From positions 1 through 64,000 of the forward strand of contig JAKUCV010000410.1 of assembly GCA_028386065.3 (NCBI GenBank): a stretch of 64,000 nucleotides of DNA, written 5' to 3'. The position numbers and the translations under genes were made by a program. The notes under the pieces are model-generated. The model worked only from the letters and a program-made list of their open reading frames with translations, had not been told where the DNA came from and did no database searches. The stretch's first letter is position 1, and every line of letters begins with the position of its first letter. The DNA comes from Turnera subulata (taxonomy: Eukaryota; Streptophyta; Magnoliopsida; Malpighiales; Passifloraceae). This document shows, in pieces, positions 10,842 through 20,051 of this stretch.

Positions 10842-11910
10842 TGTTGGAAACATGAACAAGCTGCAGTAAATTGCAGCAGTAAGTTTGGCACCATGTTAGT
10901 GTGTGATCAAACTGCTAAAATTTGCAGCAACAAGTGGAAGGTTGGTCCCATTTAATTATGAATTCAAGTGTGAGTGGTGAGTGTGTCTTATGATTATTGT
11001 ACTTTGATTATGTAATCCTGAGTTGTAATGTTTTCATTAAGTGTTGTGCCATTATGAGCATCTTAGGAAAAGCAAGTGTTAGCTGTCAAAGTTTAGTGGA
11101 GTGGTTGGGTTATAGGCTGTTTTTCTGCATATATATTTGAGTCTTGTAATCAGTTGTAATCAAGTGAAATCAAGTTAGAAAACGTTGGTGTCTCACTTAA
11201 TTGTTACTCTGAGATGTTCAGAGTGGTTCAAAAACAAAAGATTGCGAGAGGTTTGAGAGAAAACCAATGAAACAGTAATCAAGAAAATCAGCCTTGGTTT
11301 CTGCAGAATTTCTGGAATTTCCCAGAAGAACATCGATGTTCTTGAGCTAATCATCGATGTTCTTGTGTTCTGTCAGATTAATTGTAGATTGAGTGAGCTT
11401 ACAACATCGATGTTCTGATCAAACGTCGATGTTCAAAGCGTTCTTCCAAATTGCTTGAAGTTCCGAATCCACAAAACATCGATGCTACAATTCTCAACAT
11501 CGATGTTCTTGAGCTGAAGAGCCAACAGTAACCGCATCAACCCCTAGTGAAGAACTCATCACGCAAACTGAACAGAGAACAAACTTGAAGACCTGAATCA
11601 GATCTGGACTAAAACCACAGATAACCGAGAAGATCAACCTGCAAAAAAAAAAGACAAAAACGCTCCAAAGAAGTTAGAAGCCCTAGGTGGCTAGGATTGT
11701 AAAAGTCTAGAGAGACAAAGAAAACCTAAAGAAAAACCTAGGACAATATTCTTGTGATCTTAACTCGTGAGTCGTGATAGACATTTGGTTTTTGATGTGG
11801 GAACTTTGAACATTATACTCCTCTCCATTCACTTTTTAATTAAACCAAATACCAAAGTCTTTGCGTGAGATAGTGAAATTAAGACCTTCATGACACTTGG
11901 CTTTATGGTT
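10842..11910 (+). mobile_element. Probable LTR of a degenerate retroelement (right end uncertain)
   Basis: It starts TGTTGGAAACATG right after a polypurine run. It has a TATA-like catatatatttg at 11129-11138 followed by gtcttgtaatcagttgtaat, a common LTR promoter arrangement. A palindrome array lies at 11328-11509. The sequences ttttggtatcttattagtggag (about 11911) and ttttggtatcgtattagtggag (about 12105) resemble a primer-binding site and occur twice, so the right boundary cannot be fixed. No partner LTR was found in the window. Confidence 0.45.
11328..11509. repeat. Six copies of the palindrome GAACATCGATGTTC and variants
   Basis: The perfect 14-bp palindrome at 11328-11341 is followed by variants at 11352-11362, 11403-11416, 11421-11434 (one base changed), 11474-11487 (last half altered) and 11495-11509. 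They lie downstream of the TATA-like box, in what would be the transcribed leader of the LTR. Confidence 0.85.
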
Positions 11911-12129
11911 TTGGTATCTTATTAGTGGAGCTTTTGGAGTGTAAAAGATAATTTATAGTAATGCTTGCCTAACCTTGTCGTCTCTTTCCAACAAACGAAT
12001 CAAAATCACGCCCTCCTCGAAAATCCAAACACCAATCAAGTCTTGGATAATTTTCAACAGAGAAGAACTTGAAGCCACCTCCTGGAGAATTGGTGAAATC
12101 TTTGATTTTGGTATCGTATTAGTGGAGAA

Positions 12130-12368
12130 AAAAATAATTTATTAAACTTGGTGGCCGTTGAGTCCGGTGACTCCCCGACACTATGACGCGTAGCAGGCGA
12201 GGTGTCCGCTGGTGTCCCGGTGGACGGTCTCTCCTATGAGAAAGGTCTAATGCCAGAATGTAACCGGTATTGACCGGGGCCTGGACCGACGGGTCGATGA
12301 TGACAAAACTGATGCCTTTTTTTATGGCAAAAAAAAGATGCATGTTTTAAACAAATAAAACATATTTA
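12130..12368. other. GC-richer non-coding patch, unrecognised
   Basis: Positions 12150-12300 are clearly richer in G and C than the surroundings (for example gtccgctggtgtcccggtgg). The patch resembles retroelement sequence in composition, but I cannot assign it to a family. A minus-strand ORF here is probably chance. Confidence 0.35.
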
Positions 12369-12661
12369 GGAATCCATATTTACACTCCCTCATTAATTTC
12401 GCACTCTACCTTTTGATTGTTTGGTTACCAAATGACACATTTAACCTCGATAAATGTTGCTGTACTTTTTCAATCCTCTCTCCTCTTTCTTCAATTTTTT
12501 GTTTTCTTACGATTCTCTTTCTTTCCCTTTCATTCTCTCTCCTTCACTTACATCTTCTTTGTCGATGCAAAACTTAAAAAAGATTATTTGTGTCATTTAA
12601 TGACCAAACAATGAAAAGTTACAGTGGGAATATTAAAAGAGGAGTGCTAATATGAATCCCA
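12369..12661. mobile_element. MULE-type MITE, copy 2
   Basis: The left end is GGAATCCATATTTACACTCC and the right end is ggagtgctaatatgaatccc. A perfect 9-bp target duplication, ACATATTTA, lies at 12360-12368 and 12662-12670. The body shares tgaccaaacaatgaaaagtt and related blocks with copy 1 at 5040-5630. Confidence 0.85.
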
Positions 12662-12670
12662 ACATATTTA

Positions 12671-13726
12671 TGTGTGATAAAAAAAAATATTTATGTCACC
12701 CCCACTGTAGCACGCAATTAAGTAACCAACATTTTCCTCAAAAAAAAAGAAGTAACCAACATCAGCCCTTTATTGTAAATAATTAATTACACCGCTTGGA
12801 GAAGACTGTGATAAACGGCCCAATTTTGATTGTATTTGTTAGAGATTATACTTTTTTAAAAACAAAATTAAACTTTCTGTGGAGGTTGAAATCTTTTTTT
12901 TTTTTATTCTAATGAGTGTCCCAACTGGACAAGCCAAACTAATCTCATTGCAAGGAAGGAAGTGGGCTGTTTAACTACCTATATATATCAAGATTGCAGT
13001 AGAAAATTAAACAAAGATATATCTTAAAATTTCAGAACTTTTAAATAATCTTGGACGTTGATGAGTAGTAGCATTGAAAAGAAGGCAACAATAAAGAAAG
13101 AGCGTCCTTGAATAATAGTAATAATAATAGCTTTCTCATCTCTCTAAAACTTTGTTTGTATATATATATATATATATATAGTTTTTGAGGCCAATAATTA
13201 GCTTATGGATGCATTCTTCTCAATACTAGTACTCCTCCAGTCCATATAAATAAATATACGGTTTTAATTTACCTCCACCCAACTGCTGCTCTCTCTTTGT
13301 CATCTATCCCCTTGTTCCTTTCAGGCCAAAAGAGACGACAAGGTTAGGTGGATAATGATGATGAGTACTTGATCACTCGGTGATTTTAAAACTATGAGAG
13401 TGATTTGATTAGTGTGAATATATACTTATCTACTAACTAGCCTTGGAGCATCATTTGGTTAATCATTGTGATCTACCCATGCAAGTGGGAGATAAAGTTT
13501 AATCAGCAAATTAATATTTGTCAATTTAAGTTGTTGACTTCATTTGCCCGGCACCTCTGACAAATATTGGCTTATGTGCATATGTATTCTCAATAATACT
13601 GCAATCAGTTTAATTTATCTGGGAACTGCTGGCTGCGCTCTTTCTCATCTATTGCCTGTTTTCTGTTTTATGTTTCTTTCTCATAATTGTCTTTTGATAG
13701 CTTTCTTTGGTTTGGTACAATTTTCT
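12671..13726. other. AT-rich intergenic region
   Basis: There is a (TA)n run at about 13161-13180. A 70-codon ORF at 13544-13756 overlaps the TN1 promoter and has no recognisable features. No gene is supported. Confidence 0.6.
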
Positions 13727-13735
13727 CTATATAAG
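13727..13735 (+). promoter_or_regulatory. TATA box of TN1
   Basis: CTATATAAG lies 71 bases upstream of the ATG at 13806, which favours that start over internal ATGs at about 13911 and 13944. The aligned stretch upstream of TN2 lacks a TATA box. Confidence 0.65.
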
Positions 13736-13805
13736 CATATACTCAAACTTCATTAATCGTCAAACTTTTGTGCTCTTATAATAACTCAGATCCAACTCTC
13801 TAGTT

Positions 13806-14768
13806 ATGGAGGAGAAGGATGATATTTTCCTCAGCTTCTTCAGTTATGGCTTCTTATTCTTCATCTTCATCTGTTGCCTCGTCACTCTTCGCACAATATT
13901 TAGAAAGATTATGGGATCTCCACCTCAGTCTTCAGTGATTAACATGGCTGCTGCTTCTTCTTCTTCTTCTTCATCATCTTCTTCTCCATCAAGTAGTAGT
14001 AGTACTGTTGTCACCAGCTGCAATGATGATGGTGATTATGTTATGAAGAAGTACGATGTTTTTCTCAGCTTCAGAGGCTGTGATACCCGCTTTGGTTTTA
14101 CCACTAATCTCAAAGAAGCTCTGTGCGAGAAGCTGGGAATCGAAGTGTTCCTGGACGAAGAGGGCCTTCGCGGAGGAGATGATATATCGCCCGTCCTGTT
14201 ACAAAGAATCCAAGAATCCATCATTTCTGTGGTCATCTTCTCCAAGAACTATGCAGATTCCTCGTGGTGCTTGGATGAGTTGGTCAAGATCCATGAACAG
14301 TGCATGTGCATGCAAACTCATCATCCATTAAACCAATACGCAGTCTTACCAGTGTTCTATGGAGTGGATCCAACCCATGTTCAAGAGCTTCAAGGTGATT
14401 TCGGGAAAGCATTCATGGGATTACTCCAAGCAAAATTTGATTTGGAAAGAGTAAAGAGATGGAAAGATGCTCTGTCCCACATATCCAATCTAAAAGGCTG
14501 GGATTCACATAACTTCAGGTACCAATCCATCCAATGAGTCATGATTGCAAAGCCTGCTTCTTCTTCTTCTTTTTTTGCAATTTTCTTCCAATAAATGGAC
14601 ACTATATGTGACTTTTTCTAAGTAGGATTATCATTTTAATTAATTCCTTTGTTATGGGGTTTACTTTATGGCTTTTTTTTAATATATAATAATCTTTATT
14701 TGTTTTCACAATAGTGAACTTTTAATTTCTCCTCCTCCTTTTTACTTAAATCTAAATGGGTTCATTTA

Positions 14769-14827
<59 letters not shown>

Positions 14828-15986
14828 TAGGTCTGAATCCGAACTGATCAAGAAAATAGTAAAAGACATTGAGAACAAATTAAAGCATCCATCTATGCCT
14901 TCATTATATGACTCGAGCTGGAGTCGGCTTGTTGGGATGGAATCACGTGTTGAAGAGGTTGTGTCATTAGTAATTGCTGAAGAAGAATCAAGTTGTAGTA
15001 GTAGGGTACGCGTTGTGGGGATTTGGGGAATGGGTGGCATGGGCAAGACAACCATTGCTGAAGTCGTGTTTAAAGCAATTTCGTCCCGATTTGAAGGGAC
15101 AAGCTTTTTGAGAAATGTCAAGCAAATCTCCGAAAAGCCAACATCACTTGCTGATGACTTTTTGTCTCAACTATTAGAGATACCAAACCTAAAGGTTGGA
15201 ACACCTAAGTTGTTGCCTTATGGCTTTTCACGAAGACTTGAGAGAAGAAAAGTTCTAATTGTTATAGACGATGTGAGCAGCTCCCTACAATTGGAACAGC
15301 TCATTGGAGGAGATAATAATGAAATATTTGGCCCCGGAAGCAGAGTGATCGTAACAAGCAGGGATAGACAAGTTCTTGAGTGTCGGTGTGACATAATATA
15401 CGAGGTTAGGAGGTTAAACGATGAGGATTCTCTTCAACTCTTCAGAGTACATGCATTTAGAGGGAATGGCATCGTCGTCAATATGGATCCTAGTTTCGCA
15501 GGGCTGTCACGGGAGGTGATAGAACTTGCCCATGGAAATCCTTTGGCCCTTAAAGTCTTGGGTCACGATCTGTTCAAGAAGGATAAGGAAACCTGGAAAA
15601 GTGCATTAAGAAAATTGAAAGACTCTCCTCACAAGGACATTCGAAGTGTTCTAAAACTAAGTTATGATGGGCTGGAGTGGCACCAGCAACAAATACTTTT
15701 GGATATTGCATGTTTTTTTAGAGGGTGCACTGTACATGACATTGAAGCAATCCTGGATGCTAAGTACGCTAAGTATGCAATAGAACGTCTTAAGGATAAG
15801 TGTCTTATTACCGTTTGTGGCAAGGAGGAAACAGTAAGGATGCATGACTTGATACGACAAATGTGCGAGGATATTGTTTTTGATGAAAATCGTTGGGATC
15901 CTCGGAAAAGAAGCAGGTTGTGGCGTCATGAGGATATACTCCAAGTGCTAAATAAACCAAAGGTAGCAGCAATGATGATGACTTAA
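13806..15986 (+). CDS. TIR-NBS protein without LRRs (TN1), N-terminal membrane segment
   Basis: Two exons, 13806-14518 and 14831-15986, joined by a GT-AG intron that contains a long (TA)n tract, give 622 residues. Residues ~7-27 are a strongly hydrophobic segment (FSYGFLFFIFICCLVTL), followed by a Ser-rich linker. The TIR domain covers about 80-235 (KKYDVFLSFRG, SSWCLDEL with the putative NADase glutamate at 158). The NB-ARC follows with P-loop GMGGMGKTT (~307), kinase-2 VLIVIDDVS (~380), VIVTSRDRQVL, GNPLALKVLG (~473) and MHDLIRQM (~575). The product ends just after HEDILQVLNK, where TNL genes normally splice to LRR exons; a donor-like AAG/GTAGCA remains at 15963 but no LRR exon follows. TIR-NBS proteins act in immune signalling, often as helpers or modulators. 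The membrane location is inferred. It is convergent with NAC1. Confidence 0.9.
14769..14825. repeat. (TA)n microsatellite in the TN1 intron
   Basis: About 28 uninterrupted TA units end just before the splice acceptor tgctag at 14825-14830. Confidence 0.95.
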
Positions 15987-16257
15987 TTCATTTTTAGGAA
16001 TTACCTGTTAGGAATTGAAACTATACACAAATTTTGAGGTATAACCTTATTTAAACAGTTTATTATTTATACAATTAATATGAGTTAAAAAAAAAATTAA
16101 AGCACGACTATGAGGTGGGCTATGAAATTATGGGAGCCTTTCACCCAAGCCAGAAATTTCGAAACCAAAAACTTAATTAACGTGAAACCATGCAATTGCC
16201 TTCAAAGGTACTCATCCGCATAATTAACTTCTAAAACATAAGATCTGGGTTAATGAT
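15987..16257. other. TN1 3' flank
   Basis: AT-rich, with no LRR exon. Short stretches (for example aaggtactcatccg and ctaaaacataagatctgggt) match the region downstream of NAC2, which shows that this spacer belongs to the duplicated block. Confidence 0.6.
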
Positions 16258-16478
16258 CTGGGTGTTGATAATCATATGGATCCCTTAATATGGACCAATC
16301 AAAATATGCGAAGTCGTCCTGCTCCTGGCCTTGTCGTTGCTCCTGTTCAGGATTGGACGCCGAGGTTGTACTGTGCATATATATTGCTGTTATTGTTGGC
16401 AGTAGATTCCAACGCGCGATGGTGTTGTTGTATCCTCAAAAATATTATTGTAGAGAGCAGGAGGTCCTTAAAGTGAGG
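16258..16478 (-). pseudogene. Displaced, decayed original tail of NAC1
   Basis: Positions 16258-16478 align with the 3' coding end of NAC2 at about 35560-35760. Shared blocks include gatctgggtgttgataatca, ggatcccttaata, aggaccaatcaaaatatg-like, tggcagtagattccaacg and caggaggt. In NAC2 this sequence encodes the Gln-rich end with YFDWSLLRDPFDYQHPDL. Here the frame is broken by indels and lies beyond the NAC1 stop codon. It is the part of the ancestral NAC gene cut off when the CBF-like segment took over the 3' end. Confidence 0.8.
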
Positions 16479-16512
16479 TTGCTTTACAGAGAAAGCAAGC
16501 ATTCATTCGAGA

Positions 16513-17688
16513 TTAGTAAACCCAAAGATTGAAGTCCACAGCATTCTCTTCATCATCCCAGCTGCTAAATCCTGTGCAATTCCCTGGTGGTGTAAGAAGC
16601 AACCCTTCCGCCATGCTATCAAGCAACCCCGGCATGTTAAATAAGTCTTCCTCGTCCACAAAATTTCCTCCTTCATTCTTCTCTTTGCTTTCATGACACC
16701 AAAAATCATCAAACACAGGAACACAGCCAGAACTATCTACAGCCTCAAGAGCAGCACACTGGATGTCCTTATTCAGAGTTGATGTGTAATCAGCCAGCTG
16801 ATCTTCCTCCTGGCCTTGTTGTTGTTGCTGCTCTTGCGGATTAGCCGCCGCCAAGTTAGCGTGCATGTTATTGGCTGATGATGGTGCTGTGTCCACATAA
16901 ATACAGGAAAGTGGCTGCAGATGATCTTGTGATGCAATAGGACTAGGCATAAGGGACGTGATATTATCAGTTTGGTGCTGCAAGTTGACGGCTTCTTCAT
17001 CAAAATATGTGTAGTCTTGATGATGATCCTCTTCCCCCTCTTGTTGTTGCTCTTCTTCTTGTTGTTGATGATCCTCTTCGCCCTCTTGTTGTTGCTCTTC
17101 GTCCTGTTGTTGATGATGATCTTCTTTTGGTGGTTCTTTAGCCATATTCTTTATTCTGCAAACAGCCCACTCTTGAAATTCCTCACCAAAAAGGGTGTAC
17201 TCATGCATAATCCACTCCGTCTTTATCATGTCTCCCTTCTTTGGGGTAATTTTCTTCTCTTTGGTTTTGACGCTTTTGTTGGGGGGAGGAATAAAGAAGG
17301 TCAACGATTTCTTGAAGCCAACGATCACCTTCTTATCTTTTTCATTGAAAATCTTCTTATCGCCAGTGTTTGCAATCCACTTCCCTCCATCAAGAACATC
17401 ATCATCCATACTCCTTCTTGGCCTCTTCCCGTTCTTATTCTTTCGCTCCCTACGAAAGAAATAATACCTCTCCCTGTCGTTGAGGTGTGGGTGATCCTGG
17501 TGAGTACCAGGTAGTAGCCAAGGGTCGGTTTTGTTGGCATCAACTTCAGGAATCAGTGGGAATTGGGTTCCATGCTCTACCTTGTCCTTCAAGAAAGCTA
17601 TCAAGCTCTCATCCGAGGGCTGAAACCGAAACCCTGGAGGAAGAAAAGCCCTAGTATCCCCTGGAAGAAGAAAAGCCCTTGTATCCAT
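16513..17688 (-). CDS. NAC-domain transcription factor with CBF/DREB1-like C-terminus (NAC1)
   Basis: An intronless frame of 391 residues. The NAC domain spans about 14-185: LPPGFRFQPSDESLIAFL (A), then the PEVDANKTDPWLLP region, RYYFFRRERKNKNGKRPRRS (C), FKKSLTFF ... KTEWIMHEY (D) and EWAVCRIKN (E). NAC domains bind DNA as dimers. A Gln/Glu-rich middle follows (EQQQEGEED repeated). From about residue 303 the sequence is unlike NAC2: NKDIQCAALEA, FVDEEDLFNMPGLLDSMAEG, LLLTPPGN and a terminal NLWVY. These are the features of the C-terminus of CBF/DREB1 proteins, which begins directly after the AP2 domain; no AP2 domain is present. Residues 2-10 and 11-19 are a tandem duplication (DTRAFLLPG/DTRAFLPPG). 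Upstream sequence and TATA box are shared with NAC2. Function as a chimeric activator is inferred. Confidence 0.9.
   Translation of the reverse strand: MDTRAFLLPGDTRAFLPPGFRFQPSDESLIAFLKDKVEHGTQFPLIPEVDANKTDPWLLPGTHQDHPHLNDRERYYFFRRERKNKNGKRPRRSMDDDVLDGGKWIANTGDKKIFNEKDKKVIVGFKKSLTFFIPPPNKSVKTKEKKITPKKGDMIKTEWIMHEYTLFGEEFQEWAVCRIKNMAKEPPKEDHHQQQDEEQQQEGEEDHQQQEEEQQQEGEEDHHQDYTYFDEEAVNLQHQTDNITSLMPSPIASQDHLQPLSCIYVDTAPSSANNMHANLAAANPQEQQQQQGQEEDQLADYTSTLNKDIQCAALEAVDSSGCVPVFDDFWCHESKEKNEGGNFVDEEDLFNMPGLLDSMAEGLLLTPPGNCTGFSSWDDEENAVDFNLWVY
16516..16784 (-). other. CBF/DREB1-derived segment fused to NAC1
   Basis: This encodes residues ~302-391 of NAC1. NAC1 and NAC2 agree up to QQGQ-ED-DYT and then diverge. 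The new segment starts at NKDIQ, ends at the stop, and homology to the lost NAC tail resumes at about 16478. About 300 bp of CBF-like DNA therefore replaced about 90 bp of NAC sequence. In CBF proteins this region is the acidic trans-activation domain. Confidence 0.8.
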
Positions 17689-18463
17689 CGTTATTTAGCT
17701 AGTCTCTCTAGTAAAAAAAGGGTGTATAGTGTGTAGCTGTGGAATATAGTTAATTAAGAGATGTGTGTATGTTCATATTTATAGGGTAACCAGGCCAATT
17801 CCTATAGTAATAGTCGGTTTTGGTCATTTATTTTTTTTGCTTCCCTAATTTTTTTCTTCTTGACCGCGTGATGTGATAAATATAAATATCCTCTTTGTGT
17901 TTTGTTTTTTTAAAAAAAAAATCTCGAAATGTTATCTTTTTTTTAGTGTTATTTATTCATCCTTTTAATTATCTGGTATTAATTCAACTAATTAGGTTAA
18001 ACCGCGTAAAATTCTTAAACCTTTGCCCTTGGTTCCTTCACCACACCGCCAGACTTTCCTGCCTCCACTTGAAATTTTGGTCGCCAAAATATCAAAAGTA
18101 CGATTATATATCCTGACGCACAAAATATATGTTGACCCTACTAATTAAGCAGCAAGTGCTATGATATATATTGGCAATTAGATGTTTATGTTATGTATGT
18201 AAGACAATAACCTTTCAATCATGAGATCTTGGTAACATGCACTCAAATCAAAATTATACATCCACCAGATTTTGTTGTTTCGGGGGAAGAATATCGTTGT
18301 CAAATTTTGATATAAACTCATATATCAAAATATTTGTTCCCTTCAATGGATCATTTAGAGTTTAGACCCTCCCTTGCTTTATGGATCAATTCAACCCCTT
18401 CCTTCTTTATATATAGTAGCCGTGAAGAAGGAACTTTTTCCTCTATTCAGCTTCAATTATTTT
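17689..18463 (-). promoter_or_regulatory. NAC1 5' flank, homologous to the NAC2 5' flank
   Basis: Blocks such as tccttttaattatct, taaaccgcgt, cctttgcc, aattaagcagcaa, tatattg-caattagat and gcactcaaatcaaaa occur in the same order upstream of NAC2 (36661-37330). The duplicated unit therefore includes roughly 600 bases of promoter. NAC1 has an extra ~100 bases at about 18025-18125. Confidence 0.7.
17774..17784 (-). promoter_or_regulatory. TATA box of NAC1
   Basis: CTATAAATATG on the minus strand, about 90 bases upstream of the NAC1 ATG. The surrounding ctggttaccctataaatatg is conserved in the NAC2 promoter. Confidence 0.75.
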
Positions 18464-18923
18464 GGGTTTTCGGGTTTTTTGAGCCCCTATGTTTAGTGGT
18501 TTGGCCAATTTGGTACCCCGACATTTTTTTGGGCCGGGCATATATTCCAAGATTGCATGGGCAGACCAAACGTATACCCCTGGTCAGGCACCTGCTGACG
18601 TGGAGGCTGCCCGGGGTATTTGCGCGTGATACTGTAGCAAAACGACGTCATTTTAGAGAAATGGCTTTGAGTGAAGTGGGCCCCACTAAGCCACCTGTGT
18701 CCGACGTGGCATGAAACGGTGTCGTTTTCTCACTTAAAACGACGTCGTTTTGCTACAGTAACAGGCGCGAATACCCGGGCAGCCTCCACGTCAGCAGGTG
18801 CCTGACCAGGGGTATTCGTTTGGCCTGCCCATGCAATCTCGGGGTATATGCCCGGCCAAAAAAAATGTCGGGGTGCCAAATTGGCCAAACCACTAAACAC
18901 AGGGCCCAAAAAACCCAAAAACC
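18464..18923. mobile_element. Fold-back MITE with ~200-bp arms (MULE type)
   Basis: The arms, about 18464-18660 and 18725-18923, are near-perfect inverted repeats (for example ggtcaggcacctgctgacgt and its complement), joined by a short GC-rich loop. A perfect 10-bp duplication, CAATTATTTT, flanks it at 18454-18463 and 18924-18933. Ends are GGGTTTTCGGGTTTTTTG and, on the other arm, GGTTTTTGGGTTTTTTGG. ORFs here are mirror artefacts. Confidence 0.9.
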
Positions 18924-18933
18924 CAATTATTTT

Positions 18934-19230
18934 CTTTCGGTTCTAATTTAATTACTGCTTACGTAACATACAATCTTTTCCACAATGTCGGTAAAGCTAG
19001 GAACACTAGTAGTAGTATATTCATTCTCTTATCATTAACTACTATTACTACTTTAGTCACTGATTCAGGGTACGTTGAAGATTTTGTAGTTCAATATTTT
19101 CTGCCTCTTTCTTAGGCCGGCGACATAATGCTGCGGTTTCTTCTTGTCAGACTCTGTTGCAATATCATACTTCTGCAATATCACATTTAGATGTTTGCCA
19201 TTGCTTTGCTTTTGTTAGGTAGTAACAAAG
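18934..19230. other. Intergenic flank at the Copia insertion site
   Basis: No gene recognised. If the Copia element and one CAAAG are removed, this joins the sequence at 24864; the joined stretch shows no feature that I can name. Confidence 0.4.
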
Positions 19231-19999
19231 TGTTGGGTGGATGGGTCCAAACCCACATGGGCCCACCACTTGACACAAAAGAATAGGAAAAAAAAGATGT
19301 CGTTGAGTGGTAGTGTGTGTGAGTGCTGCAGCAAAATAGAAAAAAAATAAAAGAGAGAGAGATAGTAGCATTTCAGTATAGGCAGCAGAATTTAGAAAAG
19401 AAACAGAGAGGAGTGACGAGAGGAAGGGGAAGAAAATGGGGGAGATGTCTTCATCTTGCAAGCCTTGATCGTGTAGCTAACGGAGCCCGATCTTGATGAA
19501 ATTTCAGTATGTTGTTCTCCTCTTCAAGCCCTACAAAGTGAACGGAGCTGATCGTTGAGAAGCTTCATGTTTCCGGGTATTGGTGTTATACCCATTTGGT
19601 GAGACTTACCCACTTCTCCTCTAATTTATTGCTTGTAATCCATTAGTATAGTGATGAGTTTGTTGCTGGAGCCAAGATATGTTGTTCTTGATGTTGCTGC
19701 TGGTGTGTTAGCCTCTAGTTTTATCTAGAGAGGAATGTTTGTTGTGAACCCATTATTATTTGATATAGTGGAAGATTGACGGACTTCGGTCCCGTGGTTT
19801 TTACCCCGCCTTGGGGGTTTTCCACGTATATTCGGTGTTGTGGTTGTATTGGTTTTGTTGCTAGCATTTATTGGCTTGGTTATGGATATCTCATTTTGGT
19901 GGCACAAAGAGGGGAAATTAATTGACCGGGTTATTCCGCTGCGCATTTAATTCCTATTGATTTTGTTGTTGTGTTGAATTGGTGTGTCTTTCCCCAACA
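19231..19999 (+). repeat. 5' LTR of the Copia element
   Basis: 769 bases, TG...CA. Near its end it has the ttattccgctgcgcattta block also seen in the LTR fragment at the left edge of the window. Confidence 0.95.
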
Positions 20000-20002
20000 A
20001 GC

Positions 20003-20015
20003 TGGTAGTGGAGCC
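20003..20015 (+). promoter_or_regulatory. Primer-binding-site-like sequence
   Basis: TGGTAGTGGAGCC lies 3 bases after the 5' LTR. It resembles the initiator-methionine tRNA primer site usual in Copia elements (TGGTATCAGAGC) with several mismatches. Confidence 0.6.
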
Positions 20016-20051
20016 AAGATTCATTGTTTGTGATTTCTTGTGCTTATCAAA

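Noticed and set aside
12119..12343. 74-codon minus ORF in a GC-rich patch
   Set aside because: Composition effect in probable retroelement debris.
15984..16257. LRR exons downstream of TN1
   Set aside because: I searched by eye for LxxLxxL-type coding sequence up to NAC1 and found none.
18334..18918. ORFs of 126 and 62 codons on opposite strands
   Set aside because: They are mirror images produced by the two arms of the fold-back MITE.
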